Below, one piece after another: positions 35,529 through 48,084 of a stretch of DNA of 64,000 nt (position 1 is its first letter; each line of letters opens with the position of its first letter). The DNA comes from Lithocarpus polystachyus (lineage: Eukaryota > Streptophyta > Magnoliopsida > Fagales > Fagaceae): contig CM066171.1 of NCBI GenBank assembly GCA_033629205.1, positions 10,999,501 to 11,063,500 on the forward strand. The letters are read 5' to 3'. Below the pieces are notes generated by a model. That model had not been told where the DNA came from and did no database searches. It saw nothing but the letters and a program-made list of their open reading frames with translations. Position numbers and translations under genes: made by a program.

Positions 35529-36175
35529 ATTAAACAGAACCTTGGTCGTGCCTGGTCCTTGGACCACACATCTCGGGTAAATTAATACTAAGTACTAAAC
35601 AGAACCTCGGTCGCACATGGTCCTCGGACCACACACCTTGGGTAAATTAGTACTGTGTTAAACAGAATTTTGGTCAGGCCTGGTCCCTCGGACCACCTAC
35701 CTTGGGTAAATTAACACCCTTAAGTATTAAACAGAACCTTGGTCGCACGTGGTCCTCGGACCACACACCTCGGGTAAATTAATACTAAGTACTAAACAGA
35801 ACCTTGGTCGAACGTGGTCCTCGGACCACACACCTTGGGTAAATTAGTACTGTGCTAAACAGAACCTTGGTCCTGCCTGGCTCCTTGGACCACAGACCTT
35901 GGGTAAATTAGCACCCCTGAGTATTAAACAGAACCTTGGTCGTGCTTGGTCCCTTGGACCACACACCTTGGGTAAATTAATACTAAGTGTTAAGAAGAGC
36001 CTTAGCTACGTCGGGTCCACGGACTCTCTGCTAAGCATTCCCTTAGCTACGTCGGGTCCTCGGACTCTCTGCTAAGAAGAGCCTTAGCTACGCCGGGTCC
36101 CTCAGGCCTCTGCTAAATGTTAAACAGAACCTTGGTCATGCCTGGCTCCTCGGACCACATACCTTGAGTAAATCA
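35529..36175. repeat. Minisatellite with higher-order structure before the 3' LTR
   Basis: A 63-70-bp unit starting AAACAGAACCTTGGTCG and containing TCGGACCACACACC and GGGTAAATTA is repeated. Starts lie near 35532, 35597, 35660, 35729, 35793, 35857, 35927 and 36122. Spacings of 65/63/69 then 64/64/70 show a trimer of about 197-198 bp repeated twice. Three shorter units (CTTAGCTACGTCGGGTCC) at about 36001-36115 interrupt the last copies. Tandem repeats near the 3' end are a known trait of Tat-lineage elements. Confidence 0.85.
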
Positions 36176-36355
36176 GCACTCCTTGAATGGACCCGACACC
36201 TCGGATCGCTGCCGACGGTCCAAGCCGAGCACGTTCACAAAACTGAGCTTGGGGGCGCCTCCGCGTGGATAAGTGGAGAAGCGTAAATGGGTCCTACCCC
36301 TAGAGAAATCAAAATCCCACCTCTCTCCTCGGATAAGAGGGAGAGCCGGAATTTT

Positions 36356-36361
36356 GAGGGG
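36356..36361 (+). other. Possible polypurine tract of G2
   Basis: GAGGGG lies four bases before the 3' LTR, where the plus-strand primer is expected. It is short, so the assignment is tentative. Confidence 0.35.
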
Positions 36362-36365
36362 CTAT

Positions 36366-37118
36366 TGTAGGGGGAAAAGGCCCAATACCAGATAATGGGC
36401 CATAGGCCTGTCTGAGGAGGCCACTCGTTCGAGGACACCCAGTTATGAAAGAAGTACCTGACCTAACTCTCCTCTGACGTACAAGCTACGCGAAGGAGAA
36501 AAGGACTTGTCCGAAGAGAAATTACTGCTCGGATCATCAAAGGAACGGCCGAGATGAATGTTCCAGCACCGGTCCTGATATTTCCGAGGAATCCCCTGAC
36601 TTATATGGGCCGAAGGGGACAGGTGGCAACAAGAAGATATTTTATAAAAGGCTGCTGCAACCGCATTTATGATCCTGCAGCTAACATCATGGCTGCATTA
36701 ATGAAGAATAGACGTCTGAACAGTGACCTTGATGGGACAAGTATCCAAAAAGAACCACTTACTGGCACGTGAGGGGAACTGACGTATAAATAGAGTTGGA
36801 AGCAAGGGAAGAAAGGAGATTGAACATTTTTCTAGAGAAACTAAGGAGAAGAGAACAGAAAGAGAAGAAAGAACTAAGAGAAACCTTCAAGAATCAGCTA
36901 AGTCCCACTCCTCGGATAGAGCCGAGCAGGACTTAACACTCCCTCAGTACTTCGTCTTCATCAGACTGGTCACAACCATATTTAGGCCAGAAGCAAGCCT
37001 ATTCTCAACCTTGTTAGTTCAACCCACTCTCTTACAAATTCATTGTGAGGGTGCTTTTTGCTTACTAGGCCAGAGTCTATTTCTCCTGTAAGCCCCATCT
37101 GTAATTTGTGCCCCTACA
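36366..37118 (+). repeat. 3' LTR of G2
   Basis: It has the same length as the 5' LTR and about 97% identity by eye. It ends CCCCTACA, followed by GATTC, the right target duplication. Confidence 0.95.
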
Positions 37119-38027
37119 GATTCTAAACATTACACCTTATATTAAGTGTCTAGCTAAGAGTCTTGTATCTCAATTGATTAGTATTATATATAAATATATA
37201 AATATATATTTTTTAAATGCCTAGAAATCATTTAGTGACCTTTCATTCACAAGACAAATTTGCTTAGTAATCTTTTATCAAATTTTTTTGAGTATTATCA
37301 GTGCATTTTGACATATCATTTTATGATTACTACTATTTTTATATCAAACATTTTAATTAGATATAGCAAATATCAACATATTAAATGCTTTATCATGTAA
37401 GTACAGGGTTATAAATTATCTATACCAAACCATATAATAAACATTTTTAATACCGTCATTTCAAAATATTGAAGTTTTTAATAGCACTATTACATGACAA
37501 AGAGGTCCATAAAACTTCATTACATAGGTAAAAAAGTAAAAACACCAAATGAAAAAAAATTATAGAAATATTCAAATACTAACATACTCGAATCCACAAC
37601 ACATTGCTTAAATGAAAGATAATAGTCCTCATTTCAAAGTCCTCGACATCTATTAAAAAACACCATCATTGAAAAAAGAAAGAAAGAAAGAAAGAAAAAG
37701 AGAAAACAAAAGAAGACAAAGAAAGAAAAAGAAAGAAAAAATAAAAGTGGTGTGATTTTCAGGGTGGAGAGAGAGGAATTTATGGGGAGACATCAGACAA
37801 GTGGTGGCAGAGTGGAAGGAAAAAAAGAAAAGAAAAGAAAAGAAAAGTGCGGCGCGACGGAGAGATAAATAATAATCATAAATATGAATCAAAACAATTG
37901 AAATAGACACAAGTGGTTGAAATGCATTAAAACATATTAAAATTTAAGTTGAGATAGAGGTCAGACCTTACTGTAATGAATAATGGTAAGTATACCTTCC
38001 ATCCAAAGTGATAAGTTGCAGAGTAAT
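37119..38027. other. AT-rich intergenic DNA
   Basis: No gene seen. A purine-rich low-complexity stretch (GAAA/AGAAA repeats) at about 37670-37870 produces a meaningless minus-strand open frame. Confidence 0.5.
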
Positions 38028-39160
38028 CAGTGATGGAGCTAAGAACTTGACTTTGGGGGGGCCGAACAAAAAAAAAAGATGTTTATTTATTTATTTATTA
38101 TAAAAAACGTGATTAATTTTTTTTTTCTCTCTATATACAAAAATTAAAATAATAATGCTACCATCTTTCTAACTTCTTAAGAATGAATCAATAAATTTTA
38201 ACTTTCCCATAAACTTAGATTTTCAAATAAATTATATCTCATTAAGCATATTGACTAAGATACAACAAAATTACCAGTCAATTAAAGATTGCTAATTAAA
38301 AGAGTAAAAAACAAACACTTCATGCATACAACAATATAATTAAATATGAGATATGAGACAACAGATTATATATTATACTATTGTTTTATTTCTATTATCG
38401 ATCGATATATATTAAGAGGATTCAGAAAGTTAGTTATTTCTTTTTTTGCTGTCAAAAATACCCATAAATTAATTAACCAACAACTTAAAAATGGGATTAA
38501 AATAGTAAATTATCAAAAAAAAGTTAGTTATTGTTTTTTTTATTGTAAAAAATACCCCTACCTAAAACTTAATAATGAGGTTAAAATAGTAAATTGAAAA
38601 AAATAATAAATTTCTACTTCTACGTTGAAATGCCTTCTTGCTTCTAATAAACTCCTACTTTTACGTTGATTTAAATTTTTACTTCTACTCACTAATTCCT
38701 TACAAAATAGGATCACTTTTTTGTTAGTTTTGAAACTCCTTTAATATACAAAATTCACTCCACTTATTCTATTTTTTTTTTTACTTCATCACACCCTTAG
38801 ATTTTTTTTTTGTAACTGAAAAAAATAAAAATTTTAAATTATAATAAATACAAATTATTAATTTTTATTCAAAAAATAAAAAAGCCTCAAGTCTAGTATA
38901 TATTTTCAGTTTCATAGATCGTATATTATATTTATATATTATTAATATATTTATTAATTTAATGACAAATAACAAGTAGAAGAAAGAAAGGTTAGACCTT
39001 TTTTTGCTTTTGAAGACAAGTTGAAGTGTAAATTATACACGTGTAGGTCTTGGAAAAATTATAATCTCAAATCTGTTAAAAAAATCTTGTCTTCGATCTT
39101 GGGATGAAAGAGTAAAGCAAAACAAAAGGTCAAACAGCAAACCAAACGGTCCAAATCAAC

Positions 39161-39198
<38 letters not shown>

Positions 39199-39982
39199 TC
39201 AAAGCCCAGATGCAAATATGTAGGAGTCTGGTGGTGTGATACAGTGATAGTATGACCGTAAAGCCAGGAAATTTGTTGAGTATGAAGGAGACATTTCTAT
39301 CTCCTTGGTATATTAAGTATAAAATTTGAAAATTTAATTGTTAGATTATATGTTCTTATTATATCTTACATACTTATTAAATTTTAAAAAAATAAAAAAT
39401 CAATTGCTATGTCATTAAATAAATGTTAAAATTTTAAATTTTTGTAATCTAAAATTATATATAAAAAATAAATTTATTGATCAAATAGTAAATAAAATCC
39501 GATTTGAACGAAATTTGATACGCATGTTAAAAACATAAGTAACATAAAAAAACTTTGTTCTTTTCAGTGAGGTTGGAGCAAAAAAATAGATTTTTTTTTA
39601 ATTCTCTTTTTTTCTTTTCAATTGTTAAAATAATCTTGCGTTTATCATCAGTGTTTGATTTTCCAATTAATTAGCTTGGTGATAAATTGTACATAATTGT
39701 AATCCTATTTTTTTTTGATAGGGATTGTAATCCTATTTAAATGAATCTAAAATGTATTCATGGATATATATATATATATATATTAAAAAAGGGGGGGGGG
39801 GGGGAAGGGGGCCACAATAATGGATAACTATTATACTTTTTTTTTTTAGAAGAGATAACTTTTATATTGATATATATATATATATATATATATATAGTAT
39901 CTACTGACTTAAAAAAAAAATGGGGGGGGGGGGGGGTGGGTGGAGGCCCCCTTGGGTCCCAATTAATGTGGCTCTGCCACTG
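38028..39982. mobile_element. Non-autonomous hAT element (Tip100-like), 1.96 kb
   Basis: The left end CAGTGATGGAGC and right end GGCTCTGCCACTG form the CAGTGGCGGAGC-type inverted termini. The flanks AGAGTAAT (38020-38027) and GGAGTAAT (39983-39990) are an 8-bp duplication with one mismatch. The subterminal regions carry G7-type and C-rich runs (GGGGGGGCC / GGCCCCC). The interior is AT-rich without transposase. It holds an AG microsatellite at 39160-39194, TA runs and two G homopolymers. Confidence 0.75.
39158..39195. repeat. (AG)n microsatellite
   Basis: A run of about 18 AG units within the hAT element. Confidence 0.9.
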
Positions 39983-40057
39983 GGAGTAATCATACTAAAA
40001 AAAAAAAAAAAAAGAGGTAAAGGATATTTTGATAATTTTGAGTAGGAGGAAATTCAA

Positions 40058-40240
40058 TTAGAGAAATGCTATATTCATAATATTTTAACAATATTTTTAT
40101 AATAAATTTTAAGTGGCACGGTGTTATTAGCTAGTATGGATGTGCAAATAAATAATTTAAGTTGCAGATTAAAATTAAAATTAATAACAATTTACTATTT
40201 AAAATTTATTGTGAAAGTATAGTAAAAATAATGTAGAGTT
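40058..40240. mobile_element. MITE (GAGAAATGCTA type)
   Basis: The left arm starts GAGAAATGCTATATTCATAA. The right arm, reverse-complemented, starts GCTAACTCTACATTATTTTT, and both continue through an AATAAATTTTAA segment. The total is about 180 bp, non-coding. Similar left-arm sequence lies inside both Helitron-like elements (near 4378 and 28372), so this family has inserted repeatedly. Confidence 0.55.
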
Positions 40241-41400
40241 AGCCCACAGATTTGTTCAGCCCAGCTTGCACAGTGCACCTAACTCTACGTGGTCTGTCTG
40301 TTCTGAATTTTTAGCCCACAGATTTTCCGAAGATGAAAGGGCTTAGCCCCTCTTTTACTTAGCGTCATTTCAGCCCCCAGATTAACTTTTTTAGTTTAGG
40401 CCTAAATACAGTACAACTCGTTCACAAAACAGAAACTGAACTGTTTTGCTCTTGTAGCCCATTGAAAGTTTGAAACTCGAAAGCAACAGGCTTGATTTAG
40501 TGGAACCCAATATTTGTGGAATTGGGATTTGGGAAATTTATCCAAATCCAATTTGGGACTTATTTGGATTGGGCTTTTTTGTTATTCATAATTATTGGTT
40601 GGCAATTTCAAACTCTCCCTCTTCTTTTTCTTATTTTTTAATGAATAAGAATATGTTAAGAAGAAACAAAAGAGGGCTCAATCCATCTACAACTTCGGAA
40701 ACAAGAACCTAAGGAGGAAGAGAAGAGATGGAGATAGGCCTATCCCAATAACAAAAGGCCACCCAATGAGCCAAATTGTGAGACTAAAAATTTACATTTA
40801 TAAAGACAAAAATAAAATCCTAACTTGACGGGGACTCTCTAAGGCTCATTTCAATTCAGGAGAGAACAAGAGAAAGAATCAAGAGAGAGTGGAATGTAAG
40901 TTTAACAGGCTTCGATGACACTTTTGGAATTCCCTTAAAAAAATAACATACTGTGGAATTAAGCAAGCTTATTGGCTTAGAATGAAAGCTCAATTTCAAA
41001 CTTGCTTGAGGGTTGAGATGTGGTTGTTCTTATATTACACTAAGTAAACTTGGCTCCTTGGGGTGATTGGATTGTGGTAATGTTCTTTGTGCCTGATGTC
41101 ATTTCCAAGTACTATAAGCATGAAGAGGTGTGTGAGAGAGGTGGGCTATAAACAAGAAAAATCGAATATTGAAAGTTCAGACTTGTTCATTTAATTTTAT
41201 TTCAAACACAAGTGGAGCTCAAGCTTATCACCAAATAAGATTAGATGTTCATGTTTGGTTCATTTACTTGTTGAGTAAGTTTGAGTTTGTTCATGAGCTA
41301 TTTAATTAACTTATTCTTTTTTCTTTTTCTTTTAATATATAGTAAAAGCATGACTAAAATGTCTTAACCTTCACAAGTTTATGATTTTTTTACTACAAAT
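40241..41400. other. Intergenic DNA
   Basis: No supported gene. An 80-codon plus-strand frame (40470-40712) has no recognisable domain and I do not call it. Confidence 0.45.
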
Positions 41401-42140
41401 GGATGATTTATGTTATGAATAAACTGCAAATAATAATTTTATATCATATGAATCAAATTACAAACTTATATAACCCAATTGCAAATGTATATAAATATAT
41501 TTTTAGATAAGTATACATATAAATATATAATATTATATATAGTTAATTCGAGCTTTAATGTTCACTAGCTTGTTCACAAATATTATTATGTTTGAGCATG
41601 GCTTATTTAATAATTGAGCTTAAAGATGAGCTTGAGTTTGGTTTGGTTACTAAACAAACAAACATAAACTGTTTTTTTTTTTCAAGCTGAGCTCAAGTTG
41701 TTCATAAACAACTTAGTTCATTTGCAACCCTAAGTGTGTGTTAGAGACTAAGAGGTTGCAAACTTATATAACCCAAATGGATGATTTATGTTATGAATAA
41801 ACTGCAAATAATAATTTTATATCATATGAATCAAATTACAAACTTATATAACCCAATTGCAAATGTATATAAATATATTTTTAGATAAGTATACATATAA
41901 ATATATAATATTATATATAGTTAATTCGAGCTTTAATGTTCACTAGCTTGTTCACAAATATTATTATGTTTGAGCATGGCTTATTTAATAATTGAGCTTA
42001 AAGATGAGCTTGAGTTTGGTTTGGTTACTAAACAAACAAACATAAACTGTTTTTTTTTTTCAAGCTGAGCTTAAGTTGTTCATAAACAACTTAGTTCATT
42101 TGCAACCCTAAGTGTGTGTTAGAGACTAAGAGGTTGCAAC
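41401..42140. repeat. 378-bp near-identical tandem duplication
   Basis: The block starting GGATGATTTATGTTATGAAT at 41401 recurs at 41779, and the copies match to about 42140. The only difference noted by eye is GAGCTCAAG versus GAGCTTAAG. The near-identity implies a recent duplication, or an assembly artefact. Confidence 0.9.
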
Positions 42141-42367
42141 TTCAAACCCAAAAAATAAAAAATCAAAGTAGTTCTTTTCAAAACAAGTCATATATGATAT
42201 AACACGATTAAACTTGGCCCCTTGGGGTGATTGGATTGTGCGCTTACACACTGGCAGGCTTGGGGTATAGACTAACCAAAAAGATTCAACCCAAAACAAT
42301 TCAAAATAAATAAATAAAAGGAGGCCTCAATAGCAAAACCCTTTTGATGGTTTGTTGTTGCACCCTT

Positions 42368-43241
42368 CAGTGGTGGCTCTTGGAATACTTTCTAAGGTGG
42401 TCATTAAGAAACTTAAATTACACAAAATTTAATTAAAAAAGAACTTCATATATTGACCAAAAAAAAAAAAAAAAAACACACACACTCACACAAATATATA
42501 AAGTCTTACAATTTCTTTCTACAAATTTTTTTTTTTTATTTTGAAATTTTTGCATGATAATCTCATTACCAATGTTGCAAGTTACATCTCTATCAAAATT
42601 TTAGTTAGATAAAATTTTTCTTGGAATTTTTCTTTTTGTTTGTAAGAATCTAATATATTGTTAAGGGGACTAAAGTTTAAAGACAAAGTTTGTCTACAAA
42701 CTAAATTATACCCTAAGGTTACAACTCTTATTAAATAAATTAACATAGTTAATTTTGAAAATCTAATTGTTGAATTGCATATTCTTTAATCTTTATGTTC
42801 TTAAAACGCATGTCAAATTTCATGTTAATCGTATGTTATTTACTTTTGATCCATAAATTTATTTTTTATGTATAATTTTAGATTACTAAAACGCAAAATT
42901 TAAAAATTTGATTGATGACGTAGCTACTAATTTTTGATCTTCTTAAAGTTTTGCAAATATGGAGGATATAAGAAGAAAATGTATCTATTTGTGGATTTAT
43001 CAAAATTCACATACAATAAAAAAAAATATTAAATAGAGTTATAGTCTTAGTTTACAACCAAGTATGTTACCAAATTTTGTCCAAAATTTAATTATGTTGG
43101 GCCTAAAAAAATTTAGTGTAGTCACAAATATTTTTTAAGGATTAAAAAATCATAAATTTTTTAAATTTATATATAATAAATAAATAATTCAGGTTAAGTT
43201 GGTCCTATGACCACCTTAAATTGAACGTAGAGTCGCCAGTG
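42368..43241. mobile_element. Probable non-autonomous hAT element
   Basis: The left end CAGTGGTGGCTCTTGG and the right end, which read inward from the outside is CACTGGCGACTCTA, are related inverted termini. Both are followed by an inverted TTAAGGTGGTCAT-like block. It is about 870 bp with no transposase frame. No convincing 8-bp duplication was found, so the exact edges are uncertain. Confidence 0.5.
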
Positions 43242-43739
43242 GTCACAGAACCACCCTGACCTGAATGGATAAGAAATGCTAAGATTCATTGCCTTTCTTA
43301 GAAACCACAGTACAACTTTAAAAACATGGATAAGAAAAGCAAGTATGCAATGAATCTTAGCAACATGGATACCAAATACTCTTTCGTAACCAAGTGAAAT
43401 TCAATTATTTGACAAAGCTTATTGAAATTATTTGGTCCCTATCTGGTTCAAGAAGATTATAGAGAGGTCTCCCCCCACCTTACCTAAAGAAAAGGGCAAT
43501 GCATCATATATAATTTTGGTCTAGATGAGCCTGAACCAAATTGGCACTTCAAAGAGTTTGACCTAAATACTAGTAGGAGATATTAGAAAATGACCTCTAC
43601 CAAAAAAAGAAAGAAAAAGAAATTAGAAATTGACATTGTAGCTATTTTGAAATAGGCTAACCCCATAATATCCATATGCATAGACCTTGCAAGGGATCAA
43701 ATATTCAATATCTAATTAGATGCATGAAACTGAACAAGA

Positions 43740-43778
<39 letters not shown>

Positions 43779-44663
43779 ATACATAATTATATGCATCCAA
43801 CCCATCTCACTAGTCATAAACTTGTGATGCTCATATGTTGTGAGATATAAGATGTATAAGTTAGGATCATTGGTTGGGGTCACTTTCTTGACTAAATCCT
43901 TTCTTCCATTTACAATTTATCATTTTTTGTCAAACACCTGTAGGTATTGGATTGGTTGAAACCTATGGCTATGGTTTTTTTTCTATGTTCTATGATCAAA
44001 CACTTGAAGTTGTAGCCTCTATGTTCTACATATGTGTATCCTAGGTAAGCCCTCCCTCTTTTCTCAGTAGACAATTTTCTTAGTAGTGGAAAAATACAAC
44101 AAAAAGAAAAGAAAAGTTATTATAATAACATTATCTTTTTCCTTAGTGTACGTTGGTGTAGCTCAACATACCCCCATTGAAGATAGTTTTTACTGAAATT
44201 TTCTTACTCATTCGTCACATCACAATGTTTTCCATTGTTGTCTTCTACATAACAAAGATCACTTTCATGTCCATGTCAATTTTCAATTTTAGTACCAGCC
44301 AAATGCATGGTTTAAGTCAACGATAAAAAACTTAAGGGATAGGCTAGCAGTTTCTAAATTATTGCTGCCCGTAGTTTCAATTGGCAAAAACTTTCCGACA
44401 TTTTGTATAGCAAATTATATAAAACTCAATGATGTGACCATATATTGCTTTATACACAACTCATAATGATGCATTTTTATATTGTAAACAGATTGTTAAA
44501 TTTGCATTGATTATACTTGTGAGACAATCCATAGCAATCAAATAGATACCTTGATAGTAATATTTTTGATACGTTGCTAGTAGTCTAGTGCCCTGTACAT
44601 TATAATGTTCATTACTCTTCAGTATTACTGCTCTCTAAAATTTATTCATGTTACTATGCTCAT
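43242..44663. other. Intergenic DNA with (TA)n
   Basis: No gene recognised. A TA microsatellite lies near 43744-43776. Confidence 0.5.
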
Positions 44664-44988
44664 TTGTTTGGTTTGTTTTGATGAAAATTTTTATGTAAAG
44701 ATAGTTTTATGTGTTTTTTAGTATTTGATAGCATCAGAAAAAAATGATTCAAAGAAAAACTATCTTTGATCAATAGAAAAAAATATAATTGTTTTTCACT
44801 AAATTTTTTTAAAAAATAACTCTATCTCAAAGTAAACTAAATAAAGGAAGTTCGAATATTATTTTTTAATTTATTTAAGGTTGTTACTAAATATAAAAAA
44901 ATAAGATAATTTTATAGAAAATAATTTTTAAAAAATAACTTATTTTCTAGAAAACATTTTTACCTAAACAAACAGTAGTGTTAATAGT
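44664..44988. mobile_element. MITE, copy related to 47519-47873
   Basis: The ends TTTGTTTGGTTTGTTTTGAT and ACCTAAACAAACAG are inverted relatives. The interior shares GTATTTGATAGCATCAGAAA, AACTCTATCT and AAGGTTGTTACTAAATATAA with the copy at 47519. Non-coding. Confidence 0.5.
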
Positions 44989-45291
44989 ATGAATTTCTTA
45001 ATATTTTAATATAGTTAAAGCAAAGTCAAAATTCAACTCAATTGATGGATAAGAGATCTTGGACCTTATCAATAAGTTGATGCAATAAACACGCAATCTC
45101 GCAGTGCTATGGATTCATGGTACAGAATAATTTACTGGCTCAATTTTATTAATAATTCATAGCCCTTTTTGGGAAATCAGCTATCTCAATTGGCTGGGAT
45201 GTAATAATTCAACAACTCTCTTTGCATAATGAAAATCCTTTTTTCTTGTTCTATTGTAATAGGCATAATGAGAGTCTATTTGATGGAACAT

Positions 45292-45352
45292 TTCTGGAGT
45301 CACTAATCATGATTCTTAATTAGTGGAGTCACTAATCATGATTCTTAATGAG
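45292..45352. repeat. 29-bp direct repeat
   Basis: GGAGTCACTAATCATGATTC occurs twice in tandem, separated only by TTAATTAGT. Confidence 0.8.
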
Positions 45353-45684
45353 TGTTTAGAAATTTAGAAAAGAAAAGGTTCGAGTTACAGGGTTAGTCGT
45401 ATATTATAACGGTCTAAAAGCAAAAAACAAAAAAAGACTTTAAGAGTACTTTTGGTCCATTGGATTTTTAGCTACCTTGATAAAGCATAGTACTTTTCTT
45501 TTTCTTAGATAAAAATTGAAGAAAAAAAAAAAAAGAAGAAAAAGAAGAAGAAGTGGAGAGGGTGGGGGAATCGCGAAGAGACCCATCCAAGTTAGGGTCG
45601 GACTCCAAGCCGGCTTCTTATGTTATCAATTTAAAATGTTAAAACTCTTAAAGATTTTCTAATTGACCAAATGGATCCCCCTGT

Positions 45685-45895
45685 CTCAAATTATTCTAGT
45701 TTTAATAGTAAATTTTTATTTCTTTTACAATAGGATGAGAAATTTGGGTTTTATGATTAAGTTTTCAATTCTTTGAGGTCATTCTCAAATTAGTCAAGTT
45801 TTAATAGTTAATTTTTATTTCTTTTACAATGGGATGAGAAACTTGGGTTTTAGGATCAAGTTTTGAATTCTTCAAGGTCATTCTCTCTCTTTAAG
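45685..45895. repeat. ~99-bp diverged tandem duplication
   Basis: The blocks beginning TTTTAATAGTAAATTTTTAT and TTTTAATAGTTAATTTTTAT, about 99 bp apart, share the rest of the unit through AGGTCATTCTC with roughly ten differences. Confidence 0.75.
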
Positions 45896-46026
45896 AAAAT
45901 TTCTAGGTTTGGCAATTTTAGGCTTTTCACTATAAGTTGGATGGGTAATGCATTATGGTGATGTGGTTTTGAACTGTGAAGTAGATGATGGAAAGATGTG
46001 GTTTTGAGAAATTGATGAGGTTTTGG

Positions 46027-46513
46027 CTAAGGGAGTCAATCTCGTACCAGAGGCTCTATCGATTTGGCTAGCAGAACGATATATTTCGGTATCAGTCAAT
46101 ACCGATGTACCGTTTTGGGTTTACCGCTATTTTCTATATTTATAAATATATATAATAAAAATAAAAGTTTACCATAAAATATTACTTCAATTCAGAATAA
46201 ACTATTCATGGTTTTAGTCTTTAGCATCAACTAAAAGAAAAAAAAAAACACAATATAAAAAACAAAAAGGTGAATTGTTTATTGTATACTAAAAAAACAA
46301 ATAATACAAATAAGTTACCATTCCGCCCTTACAAAGTTTCAAAAATTACAAAAAAAAAGAAGATTATTTTTGTACTAGCCAATACGCCCGAAATCGGCTA
46401 ATACGGCTGGTATTTAAATCGGTACGAATTAGCTGCGTTTCAGTATTGGTGCACGTTTCGGAATGGTAAATACCGGCCGTACCGGTCGGTACGGTATGGT
46501 ATCGACCACCTTG
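46027..46513. mobile_element. Inverted-repeat element with CGGTACC-rich ends
   Basis: The left end AAGGGAGTCAATCTCGTACC and the reverse complement of the right end, CCAAGGTGGTCGATACCATA, are related. Both subterminal zones are unusually rich in CGGTA/TACCG motifs, while the centre is AT-rich. It is about 490 bp with no transposase, so probably a non-autonomous DNA transposon. The superfamily is not assigned. Confidence 0.5.
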
Positions 46514-47518
46514 GTTTTGACCATAGGTTGCCTTGTCTTTGGCCATACGTTGCCTTGTCTTGGTTACAAGTTAATTGAATATTGCATGTATTTGGACTAA
46601 TTAATCAACTTGAGTTTTTGGTTAATTTAACTGGGGTCAAAATAAACCCAATAAAATATATTAAAATAAAAAAATTAACATGGAAAATGATCCTAGATTA
46701 AATTTCAACACATAATCCATGCAACGAAAGCCTGAACTAGTTTAAATTCTGTTTTACACTAGAGTCTTACTAATAAAATATGAATAAAATTACAAAAGTT
46801 GTTATATGATTAAAATATAATTACGATTTTGCAAAGATATGACTCGTGTCCGGTACTTTTTTGTATTGGACACGTTACAATGTAGACACGTGTCTAAATT
46901 ATAGCATGTACCAAAGTATATCAGCTAAACCCATTTTGCAAAAGGTAGATAAAACCAATAAAAACAGATCAGCAAATACATTAAAAAATATAAGCAAATA
47001 AAGAAATATAAATAAATTATAACATTGATGTTAAAATTCAAACGAAAAAAGTTGTCTTTCTCTTTCAGTCTGATTGCTTGAGATGCGATTGCCTTCCAAA
47101 TAGGCTCACCAAAAGTTAAGGGTAGGCAAAATAATTGATGAAGATATGGCTATGGACTTCAGAACGTGGACCTTAGCTTACTTCAACTTTCTTTTTGTTT
47201 TTGCTTTCTAGTATCAAACAAAACAACTCTTAAAAAGGCAGATAGATATATAGATTTAAAAGTACATTGACCATAAGCCCATAAGTACTACATATGGAGG
47301 TTTAAAAAAGGAGTAGCCTTCTTCAAGAAACAGAATAAATTAAATCAAGAAGTTTAAGGATGGAATTTTTTTTTATATAATTTTTTTCCTCATAATTTGG
47401 TTGGTTTTGATTGATGTTTAATAATAGTAATATTATTAATGAATTCATGCAAAAGTGATGTTGTTCTAATCACAATTTATTATCTTAACAAATTACCATT
47501 AAAAAAATTGTGTCTTTA
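46514..47518. other. Intergenic DNA
   Basis: AT-rich. A GACACGT-type motif recurs near 46845-46905. No gene seen. Confidence 0.5.
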
Positions 47519-47873
47519 CATTTGTTTCAATGGAAAATTTTATGCGAAGAAAATTGTTTGCATTTTCCTATGTTTGGTAGTATCAGAAAAAATAGGTCAA
47601 AAAAAAATTTTCTTTTAAACTTCTTTTATTTAGCTTAGCATGTGATAAAATTGTTTTCCATTAAAATTTTCTGGAAAACAACTCTATCTTGCGTGAAGTT
47701 AAATAAAGAAAACAATTATATCTCATGTGAAGTTAAGAGAAGTTAGAAGAAAGTTTTTCATTTATTTTAAGGTTGCTACCAAATATAAAAAAATTAGATA
47801 ATTTTCTAGAATTTTTTTTTTGAAAAATGATTCATTTTATAGAAAATATTAATATTGAAACAAATATAACATT
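47519..47873. mobile_element. MITE, copy related to 44664-44988
   Basis: The termini ATTTGTTTCAAT and ATTGAAACAAAT are perfect inverted repeats. The interior resembles the 44664 copy (AGTATCAGAAAAAAT, AACAACTCTATCT, AAGGTTGCTACCAAATATAA). Confidence 0.6.
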
Positions 47874-48084
47874 AATAAATTATTGGTCGGTTGTGATTGA
47901 TATTTAATAATAGTAATGTCATTAATGAGTTTATACGTAAGTGATGTTGGTCTAATTAGTTGTCATTTTAATAAATTGCAATTTGCAATTAAGAAGATTG
48001 ATGTTTAATAGGAGTAATAGGGGGGAATGTGCAGAATAACCACATGAGGGAGGACAATATAGTAAGTTAACAATAAAAAATTTT

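Larger units (their letters stand above)
32587..37118 (+). mobile_element. Non-autonomous Tat-lineage Gypsy element with gag only (copy G2)
   Basis: Two 753-bp LTRs (32587-33339 and 36366-37118) differ at about 20 positions by eye, mostly transitions. They flank an interior with a primer-binding site, an open gag and a broken protease, but no RT, RNase H or integrase. The flanks GGTTC and GATTC look like a 5-bp target duplication with one mismatch. The layout matches TR-GAG-type elements, which have structural protein but no polymerase. Movement would depend on enzymes from a relative. Confidence 0.92.

Noticed and set aside
37653..37910. Minus-strand phenylalanine/serine-rich open frame
   Set aside because: A product of a purine-rich GAAA-type low-complexity stretch.
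40470..40712. 80-codon plus-strand open frame
   Set aside because: No recognisable motif, no splice or promoter context, and a length expected by chance.
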